DNA from: Mactra quadrangularis
Lineage: Eukaryota > Mollusca > Bivalvia > Venerida > Mactridae
Assembly: GCA_025267735.1 (NCBI GenBank)
Contig: CM046297.1
Coordinates: 15,092,011 to 15,156,010, forward strand
Length of the DNA stretch: 64,000 nucleotides
Reading direction: 5' to 3'
The position numbers and the translations under genes were made by a program. This document shows, in pieces, positions 56,216 through 64,000 of this stretch. Under the pieces are notes generated by a model. That model was not told the origin of the DNA. It did no database searches and saw nothing but the letters and a program-made list of their open reading frames with translations. How positions within the stretch are numbered: position 1 is the stretch's first letter; the number at the start of each line of letters is the position of its first letter.

Positions 56216-56299
56216 CAATCTCTCATACAGAGTTGTCGATCCTTACAATGATCTCTATAGAAATCATCGTAAGGATCGACAACTCTGTATGAGAGATTG
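56216..56299. mobile_element. 84-bp near-perfect palindrome with 9-10-bp TSD
   Basis: CAATCTCTCATACAGAGTTG plus TCGATCCTTAC pairs with its complement around a loop near CTCTATAGAA; about 37-bp arms with one mismatch. AACCCATGC (56207-56215) and AACCCCATGC (56300-56309) flank it, differing by one inserted C. This marks a recently moved miniature foldback element. Confidence 0.85.
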
Positions 56300-56852
56300 A
56301 ACCCCATGCTCCAAAATATTGGCGCGAAAGCTGCACGTGAATCACTGAATTGTCGGCCATCTTCTTCTACCCGACAATTATACGCTGCGAACAAAAAAAA
56401 TATTTTATAATTTAATAGCATATTTACAGGCTTGGAAAAGGTACCAAACTATGCGTATGTTTTTGTTAATTCAAATAAAGTGGACACCCGATGCATTTTA
56501 TTGTTCCACCCACCATTTACCGAGGAATTTCGTGCCGTAAATAGGCGAAAAAAGCGCAGCGCAAGAACTTGAAGAAATACACGTGGAGATATCAAAAGTG
56601 AGCATTATCAACTCGATTCAGTTGGACTATATAGCATATTTATGAATAGGATTATGAATTTATTCCAAGAGGATCGTGGTAAGTGAGAAATCAAATTAAA
56701 AAATGTTTTATATTGATTTTATTTGATATCCCACCCACCCCTCCATGAATGTCCAGTGTAGTCTACTTAGTGAAGAGCTCTCACTGGATACTGTGAACAT
56801 TAATTAAACCATAGAAGTTTGTCTTTAACATGTCTTCTTAACGTGCCTTCTC

Positions 56853-57242
56853 TAAAGTAAATTGGGGGAATAAAAACCGTATGCCTTGACTGGGAATCGA
56901 ACCTGGTTCTTGGTGGTAGGCGAGACACTCAACCGCGTCGCTATAGGGTTTACCCAACAGCAAGGCTGTTGGAAGTGACTATATCACCTACGATCACCAC
57001 AGTCTTCCCCTCTTTACATTTTGGAGCTGGCATCAACTGCACATACTTGCAATTTCTAGCCATTTCCACTCCCCGGTGGCTATATACCCGCACACCGAAT
57101 AATCATCGTCGCCATTAAAGTAAATTGGGGGAATAAAAACCATATGCCTAGACAGAGGATCGAACCTGGTTCTCGCGGGTGGTAGGCAAGACACTCGACA
57201 GCAAGGCTGTTGGAAGTGACTATCACCTACGATCACCACATC
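56853..57242 (-). repeat. Tandem duplication of a tRNA-like repeat
   Basis: TAAAGTAAATTGGGGGAATA starts both copies (56854 and 57116), and both end ACCTACGATCACCACA. The minus strand of copy 1 has a tRNA-like head: GCGACGCGGTTGAGTGTCTC and a B box AGGTTCGATTCC. Copy 2 lacks about 26 bp across the A-box region. No foldable complete tRNA, so I call a SINE-like repeat. Confidence 0.65.
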
Positions 57243-57289
57243 TCTTTAGAATTATTGCTTGTGCAAGTGCACCAGGCCATGTTGATTAG

Positions 57290-57313
57290 CATTCGGAACT
57301 TCTCGGCCTTTCA
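57290..57313 (+). mobile_element. Isolated M9-family terminus
   Basis: CATTCGGAACTTCTCGGCCT then TTCA matches the M9 end (compare 63545). No partner end nearby. Confidence 0.5.
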
Positions 57314-57509
57314 TGTCAAAAAGCACTCTATAGGCTACTGTAGCAGTCTCCCTTGCCTTCAAGCTAGCTTTTATGGGGACGTGGTAGGGTTCACTTACAA
57401 CATGAGAGGTCCTGGGTTTGGGCTTACGGTCGTTTCTCCACTAAGCCATTTCTCCACTTTTTAGTAGTCATTTCTCCACTTTTATATATAAAGTGGAGAA
57501 ACAACCTGT

Positions 57510-60500
57510 TCCCCAGGGTTTGAATCTAATATTGGACAATGGAATTTTATCATGTTTCATTTGGCACCCAACATAAATAACCAACTAGGAACTGGGGTGG
57601 AGGAAATTCCCAGGACGCTAGATCTAATAGAAAATCCCGGATCATATTAAACATATTGTAAATTAGTGTCATTGAAATGTAGTTCTGGCTTCCAAAACTT
57701 TATAAGCCGCTTTTTTAACATTTGATTTTCGTCAGATGCGGCATTGACAGTATAAACACAGGTTCGCTGAAGACCTTAAGCTAATTGAAATGTATCTTTT
57801 AATGTATTTAAGTTTGTTATAAAGTTCAAAAATATTTTATTCTAAATTTTGTATCAACAAATCAGTCATAACATACTAGCTAAAATAAAATGTTGACGTT
57901 TAATAGCCTTTCATGTAAATAATCAACACTAATATACAGTTAATTATTTACTCTATGTATCTTATATGATTCCAGATACTGGGTAACAGATCCCGGGAAT
58001 TTCCCCCCTCCTAGGATTTGTGTGATTGCACCCTTATAATCTAGTCTATATAAGACCCTCCGTAACTCATTTCACAGTGGGACATAATTCTGTTACGGCA
58101 GAAGCAATGTCCAAATGAAAAATAAGTTATGTAGGGTGTTATAATATATAGGACTACCTTTTAATCCCACAGGCAATTAAGCTCCAAGAATTTGAGGACA
58201 AATTCTGTAAAGGAGGGGGTGTATGTAGCAAAGGTTAATATGTTACTTGTATTCCCTTGCCTTCAAGCTAGCTTTTATGGCAACATGGACCATGTCTTAA
58301 AGGTTGATTGGATAATATCTAGGTTAGCTTATAATTTGGAAACATATTTGTATTAGATTTCTCTGTACTAAGGCAATTAGAATGTGAGACCAAGAGAGAT
58401 TTATGCATTTTGAACGTGGCATAACCCATCAGTTTTGATTTTATACCAGTAACCACTTGGCGTAGCTGTCAGAGCTGACTTTTGGGGTACCCTTTAAATT
58501 GTTTTTCATAAAATGACGTTCTAGAAAGTAGGAGAAATATTTCCAAGTTACTGTTTGAAAAAATAAAAATAGGCGACAGCAACTGAAATGAGTGTTTATC
58601 TGTGTTTGTCAAATTTTGAACAGAAGACATTTCTTGTTTATTTCTAAATGATTGTTAGTTTTCATAGTCTTAAATTTGATAACTGAAGTATGTACACAAG
58701 GGGGTAAATTTGAACTTTATAAAACAATTTGAAGTCAAATTGTCACATATTATTTAGGAAATAATGGGATTGATGCCCCTTTTGATTTAGAAAATGCCTG
58801 TATAACTTAGTTAAAGGGATTGCATACACAACAGTTACAGCTGTAGCTAAAACAATATACCAGTCCAAGACAAGGTTAATTAAAGTTTGGGTTATCTTCC
58901 ATGTATCAGGTTTATAATGAAACATACACCCTTCTACTTCATAACATATTATATATACAATGTATATCATAATACTAATATGCAATATCACATATTTTTG
59001 TGGTGCATAAGTACATGTACATGAATTAAAATTACTAAATGCCATTTTAATATATATACAATACAAGCTGGTCAAATACACTCATGGTAGAATTGAACTA
59101 TTTACCAGAAAAGTAAAAAGTAACTGATCTTTTCTTTAGCAATGTTGTTGTTTTACTGTAGCAATTACTAAGATTTTGTTTGTGATGGTCACCATCCATT
59201 GTTTTGTACACTTAGTGTTTTTGTTTGCCTGATGTGCATTGTCTAAATTTGCTATTTCTATGTAGGTCGAAACATGAAATATTAATTTATAAAATATTTT
59301 TACTTGATATGATTGTCATTTAAGGTTCTCAGATACTGGTATAGGGTATCAATTGAAGAACCTTCCCACGTCAATTAAATTGTGGGCTTCAGCACATCAA
59401 ATGGACATTTTCAATGGGTGTACAATAGGTCTTATGCTTCCTTGCAATCCTTGGAGGTATTTTTCTGGTCATACGATGGCTTAGAGTTTTCTATCTACTG
59501 TATAACAATGTTGTACAGTTAACGCCCGTTAACTCTGTTGTGTCTTGAACTTACAAAGTCAATGTATATTACTATATAAACATACAACACTCTGGTCATG
59601 TAAACCTCATACCTGATACATTATATCAAAAACTTCCATGATAACAGACTGAAATAATATGGTATAATGATAACGCTAAAAATGGTTTTTGCTCGCCTAT
59701 GATTAAACATTTACCTGCATACAGTCTTTATACTTTCACATTACAACATGAAGTCTAATAACAATTGAACCATACTTTTACTAATCAGTCAGAATCCAGC
59801 TCAGAACATCTGTCAGTCTCAGATTTACAAGCTCAACTCCTAGCCAGGATTTGGCCTTGTTCACCACTCAGTCACACCCAGGAAGACTCTTCTCTGGTGA
59901 CAAATACTCCTCCTGCCACTATTTTTATTTTGGCATTCAGAAGAAAGTTTCACAGATTACATGAACTTGACATTCTATTCTTCAGAATATTCCAAAAAAA
60001 TTTCCAAAATATTTACATGTACTTAGTCATACATTTTTTTCTGAATTTTTTCTTAAATAAGCTGACTATGATAGACATGTATGCACATATGAGGGAATTA
60101 GGCTTATACTTAAAAATAGTCTGTTATAATTGTCCAATTTTTGTTTTGGTCATTTTTATGTAGGAATATTTCAATTTTTCCTTTGCTTTGTTTGAAAATG
60201 TTTCTAAGTATACGTGTATATCTCTCTAACTGATTGATGACGTTGCATAAAATTCAAATTCAAAAGTTAGGAGACATTTTCCCATTGTAAACCTATTAAA
60301 TAGGTTTTATGAAAAAAATGATAATCATTTATTTTGAAATGCTTTTTAGTTTTGCTTTTTTATTTGTTGTGGTACTACATGTAGTTGAGACTACCCAAGT
60401 AGCTTAGAATCTAGGTCAAGAATTGCATTGAATTTGGTTTTGGAGGATTTGGGATATCATATAATGAATCCTATTCAAGAAGTTAGTTTTCATTTAATCA

Positions 60501-60670
60501 TTAACCATATTAAATTGAAAATACATGAAATGATTCTACCAAAAACAGTCAATGAAGTTTGTTTTTTAAATATCTTTTGTCTCCAAACTTTGGTGGGTAC
60601 TGTATGTAAGCCTTTAGTGGTCTCATATTCTAATGGTCAAAGAGTAAGCATTTTGTATAACTATTTTCTG
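57510..60670. other. Unassigned intergenic DNA
   Basis: I see no exon or bounded repeat. Frames at 58743-59081 (-) and 59765-60163 (+) lack domains and splice support. Confidence 0.4.
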
Positions 60671-60672
60671 TT

Positions 60673-60727
60673 ATTATACCCCCGCTTTGAAGAAGAGGGG
60701 GGTATACTGTTTTACCCTTGTTTAATA
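60673..60727 (+). mobile_element. TATACCCCC element, 5' hairpin only
   Basis: TTATACCCCCGCTTTGAAGA, then GAGGGGGGTATACTG and TTTTACCCTTGT. The rest is missing. Confidence 0.8.
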
Positions 60728-61019
60728 GATAGTAACTAGGGTTTCCCGTAAAATGTAGAGGTGTCCCAGTGTCCCCCTCACTTCAGGTTTATGATATGGT
60801 GGATAATTGGTAAATTATGGTTTTGGATTAACTGACAAGCATTTTGTATGTCCAGTGTTAGCATGCAATATAAGTTTATTTTAAGGTTCATGTGTCAAAA
60901 TAAGCACCAAAACACATGCATCAGGGTAACACCTTCAATAGGCTTAGTCTTGATAACATCAATATATTAAAACATAGGTAAACAGAAATCTAGCTGTGTG
61001 TGGAATCATACAAAATATT

Positions 61020-61074
61020 TTACTCATTAGCTCGACTTTACGTAGTAATGTAGAGCTCTCCTACTCGCCCCAGC

Positions 61075-61105
<31 letters not shown>

Positions 61106-61985
61106 TCCACCTTTCTGATTAAAGTTTTTGTGCAGTAAAATACTTTCTTCTATATCTTTGTTATTTCTTAAGATATTAACTTCAAACTTTAAATATATGT
61201 TCCTTACTATCAACCACATCTCATGTGACAAGGTATATAACTCCAAAAACATTTCTTTCAGAATTATCTCCCCTTGAACTGATTAAAGTTTTTGTGCACA
61301 GATTAAAGTTTTTGTGCAGTAAAATACTTTCTCCTATATCTTTGTTATTTCTTAAGATATTAACTTCAAACTTTAAATATATGCTTCTTATTATGAACCA
61401 CATCTCATGTGACAAGGTTCATAACTCTAAATATATTTTTTTCAGAATTATCTCCCCTTGAACTTAGAGTTTTCTTTCAAAAATGTTTGTTTTTACTGCA
61501 ACTGTTTTATTCCTTTAGGTATTGACTTTAAACTTTAAATGTACATTCCTTATTATCAACCACATCTCATGTGACAAGGTGTATAACTCCAAATACATTT
61601 TTTCAGAATTATCTCCCCTTGAACTTAGAGTTTTCTTTAAAAAGTGTTTGTTTTTACTGCAACTGTTGTATTTCTATAGGTATTGACTTCAAACTTTAAA
61701 TGTACATTCCTTATTATCAACCACATCTCATGTGACAAGGTGTATAACTCCAAATAAATTTTTTCAGAATTATCTCCCCTTGAACTTAGAGTTTCTTTAA
61801 AAAATGTTTGTTTTTACTGCAACTGTTTTATTTCTTAAGGTATTGACTTCAAACTTTAAATATATGTTTCTTATTATCAACCACATCTCATGTGACTAGG
61901 TTTATAACTCCTTATACATATTTTTTACTCCTGTGACAAACACTAACTAAGTCGAGCATGCTGTCTCCTCTGACAGCTCTTGTTT
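61020..61985. mobile_element. Element with 161-bp internal tandem repeats and GTCGGC tract
   Basis: It begins CATTAGCTCGACTTTACGTA...TAGAGCTCTCC and ends AGTCGAGCATGCTGTCTCCT, with TAGCTCGAC and GTCGAGC mirroring weakly. After a (GTCGGC)n/(GTCCGC)n tract (61075-61110) come about five units with ACTTCAAACTTTAAATATAT, CCACATCTCATGTGACAAGG and CAGAATTATCTCCCCTTGAA. This last string starts two bases before 61261, 61445, 61606 and 61767, giving a 161-bp period. Confidence 0.75.
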
Positions 61986-62096
61986 TAAAAATGCTTTCAT
62001 AGTACATGGTGCAGTCTCAATTCAATTTTCTTTGCTGTAAGTAAATAAGTGATTAGGTACATACTAAGTGGAGTAAAATGTATAAAATTATGTAAA

Positions 62097-62334
62097 TATA
62101 CCTCCGCTTCAAAGAAGAGGGGGGTATACTGTTTTACCCTTGTCCGTCCGTGCGTCCATCCGTCCGTTACAACTATAACATGCAGCAGCCTAATACTTTA
62201 AATATTGCTTCATCCCATAGTCCCATGTGGTGTAAAGTGGTTACATGCTCCTTGCTCATCTACTTCCTGTTTGTCGCATATTTTTAGATTTTTGCGGGGG
62301 TATCACTAGTGAGCATTGGCTCACAGATTTACTT
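62097..62334 (+). mobile_element. TATACCCCC element, near full length
   Basis: TATACCTCCGCTTCAAAGAA, GGGGGGTATACTGTTTTACC, GTCCGT tracts, AACATGCAGCAGCCTAATAC, TGCGGGGGTATCACTAGTGA and GCTCACAGATTTA. Confidence 0.88.
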
Positions 62335-63247
62335 GTTGCTTTTAATTTTAATTAATTTTTTTGTTTGTTTGCAGTGCTATAACATGTGCTATTAGTCCTG
62401 GGCATGACTTTAAACTGCATCCATCTGTGGCATCCCAATGTGGATGTGGGAACGTGAGGCTGCCCTTTACCGAAGTTGTCTCCTGGCTCCCTTTAGGCAA
62501 GGGTCAGCATTTGAAATTGCCTCCCCTATCAGGGTCATGAGTTGCTTCAACCAGAAAGGAATTATCACAGTGATTGAAGTTGTCAGTACTGACTAATATA
62601 TCTTGATGCAGTAGCCTTTATGGATGAGCTGTGTAGGTGGTCAACAATAAGAAGTCCTAGGTATGAACCCATTTACTCACCTCTTCTATTTTATCATGTC
62701 ATCATGTTATCCAGTTATAAAATAAAATAGTTCAATGTATGTGGTCACAATGCCTAGTCTAGCATGGCCAATTTTCCAGAGTATTATCCAGGGTTTATCT
62801 GTGTACCTCTATTTTTCCATGTTTTTCCACGGCTTCCATGCTAGAGCATGGAATAACAGTCTGAATACTTCATGCTACAAATTCTATGGAGAGTCATGAA
62901 AAATTAGCTGAATAACATAAAGCTTTTACAGACATGATGTTTTTCAGAACATACATTTTGATAAACCAACTTTAAAAGTTGTTTGTGTATCATATCTTAA
63001 GTACAAACTTTTTAGCATTAAATTTTGCCTTTCATTTTATGTCTTAATATGATACATCATGAATAAAAGATGGTACTTGCATGTTTTTTGAAACTATTTA
63101 ATATTTCATTTAATTTGCATTTTTATTTTCAGTATGAATAGTTAGTCTACAAACAGAATATAAGAAAAAAAGAATATGTTAGGTAAAGAAATACAAGTGA
63201 CAGTGCTAATATTATGGTAATGGAATAATAAGTATATTTTGTATTAT
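62335..63247. other. Unassigned intergenic DNA
   Basis: No gene recognised. A G/C-richer stretch at 62380-62590 follows a TTTGTTTGCAG that resembles an acceptor, but all three frames contain stops. Confidence 0.4.
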
Positions 63248-63509
63248 TATACCCCCGCTTCGGAGAAGAGGGGGGTATACTGTTTTACCCTTGTCCGTGC
63301 GTCCGTCCGTCCGTTACAAAATTTTCGTCGCAGTTTTCTCAGCAACTATAACATGCAGCAGCCTAATACTTTGCATATTGCTTCATCCCATAGTCCCATG
63401 TGGTGTAAAGCAATTTCATGCTCCTTGCTCATCTACTTCCTGTTTGTCTCATATTTTTAGACTTTGGCGGGGGTATCACTAGTGAGCATTAGCTCACAGA
63501 TTTACTTGT
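63248..63509 (+). mobile_element. TATACCCCC element, full length
   Basis: TATACCCCCGCTTCGGAGAA, CCGTCCGTCCGTTACAAAAT, TTTCTCAGCAACTATAACAT and GCGGGGGTATCACTAGTGAG. It is nearly identical to 44203-44454 and followed 35 bp later by an M9 MITE. Confidence 0.9.
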
Positions 63510-63544
63510 TTGTAAGGGAGATAACTAGGTATAGAAAATAATTA

Positions 63545-63895
63545 CATTTGGAACTCCTTGGCCTTTCGCTAGGAATAGTCTGGGACATATTTAGACACCA
63601 TTTTGGAACTACCAGTGTTGAAGTAAACTAATACAGGATCATTTAGGCGATGGGTGAAGTATAGTTTTTAGTCCATGAATTTGAAATAACACAGTTCAAT
63701 ATATAACATAGTGATATGGTTTGACAAAGATTGATATAGTTTGACAAAGATCTGTGTGTATACTACAAGAACTCTTTTGTATAACTGTTACATGCTTTGG
63801 CGGGGGTAAGTAGTAAAAACCCAAGCTTCTTGGGTAGATCCCCCACAAATCCTTCCGAGATTATTCATTCATGAAAGGTCGAGGTGTTCCAAATG
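63545..63895. mobile_element. M9-family MITE with 9-bp TSD
   Basis: CATTTGGAACTCCTTGGCCT at the left mirrors AGGTCGAGGTGTTCCAAATG at the right. Flanks AAATAATTA (63536-63544) and AGATAATTA (63896-63904) match at 8/9. 351 bp, non-coding. The interior matches 9770-10165 in the reverse direction and 10255-10390 directly. Confidence 0.88.
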
Positions 63896-64000
63896 AGATA
63901 ATTAGACTCAGTTTTCTGGATAGTATCCTTATAGTGTTACCTCCCTTGAATAGCTCTTGTCTTTTGTGCTAAATAACTGATGTGTTGTCAAATTCCTAGT

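Larger units (their letters stand above)
56008..57508. mobile_element. Possible 1.5-kb element with repeated GTGGAGAAATGAC ends
   Basis: The left end carries four GGAGAAATGAYC copies (56013-56082). The right end carries the complement three times (GTCATTTCTCCAC, 57445-57480) next to TATATATAAAGTGGAG. The two ends are inverted copies with internal tandem repeats. Between them lie the 84-bp palindrome and a tandem duplication with tRNA-like heads. Confidence 0.5.

Noticed and set aside
56158..56421. 87-codon minus-strand frame next to an AAGATGGCC start-like site
   Set aside because: It reads through the 84-bp palindromic insertion. Neither frame through it resembles a known protein.
56641..56680. 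Possible + strand first exon (MNRIMNLFQEDRG then GTAAGT)
   Set aside because: It is only 13 codons, lies inside a putative TIR element, and no downstream exon in phase could be identified.
59765..60163. 132-codon + strand frame with a Ser-rich start
   Set aside because: No domain; it runs into low-complexity Phe/Leu-rich sequence from AT-rich DNA, with no splice support.

Overview
This is eukaryotic, AT-rich nuclear DNA from an invertebrate animal. Dense dispersed families of tRNA-derived SINEs and palindromic MITEs, a co-chaperone gene with small exons and repeat-filled introns, and a recurrent element built around TATACCCCC hairpins all suggest a lophotrochozoan, most likely a mollusc. That taxonomic call is inference. 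No CRISPR array, operon, rRNA or functional tRNA was seen.

Two multi-exon genes can be reconstructed completely. The first, on the + strand (14132-32348, six exons), encodes a 197-residue secreted protein with ten cysteines after a signal peptide. I do not recognise its family. The second, on the - strand (39765-55042, thirteen exons), encodes a 502-residue TPR plus J-domain protein, the orthologue of DNAJC7 (TPR2), an HSP70/HSP90 co-chaperone. Splice phases close exactly in both. A consensus heat-shock element lies in DNAJC7 intron 1, and a cluster of GAAnnTTC palindromes lies just 3' of its stop codon. One or two orphan exon candidates lie at 4.7 and 7.7 kb.

Layout: 1-2778 is the open end of a non-LTR retrotransposon (endonuclease, reverse transcriptase, C-terminal zinc finger). 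2.8-11.3 kb is a patchwork of foldback MITEs and SINEs. 11.3-13.2 kb is a 29-bp minisatellite with an 11-unit higher-order repeat, ending about 0.9 kb upstream of the secreted-protein gene. Intron 1 of that gene holds the most striking object in the window: a 10.35-kb palindromic element (14520-24867) flanked by TTAA. Its two arms are long inverted arrays of one 97-bp satellite, about 4.5 and 3.8 kb, mirrored around a 0.8-kb core. The later introns carry MITEs with clear target-site duplications. 32.4-39.4 kb is intergenic, with MITEs, SINEs and a decayed LINE tail. 39.8-55 kb is DNAJC7, whose introns hold SINEs, two 361-bp MITEs in opposite orientation and a SINE split by a 1.4-kb DNA transposon. 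55-64 kb is intergenic and repeat-rich, with a 161-bp tandem-repeat element at 61-62 kb and nothing recognisable as a gene.

The genes do not form a pathway. The shared theme is that almost all non-coding space is non-autonomous transposons, many of them perfect or near-perfect hairpins, including large ones built from tandem repeats.
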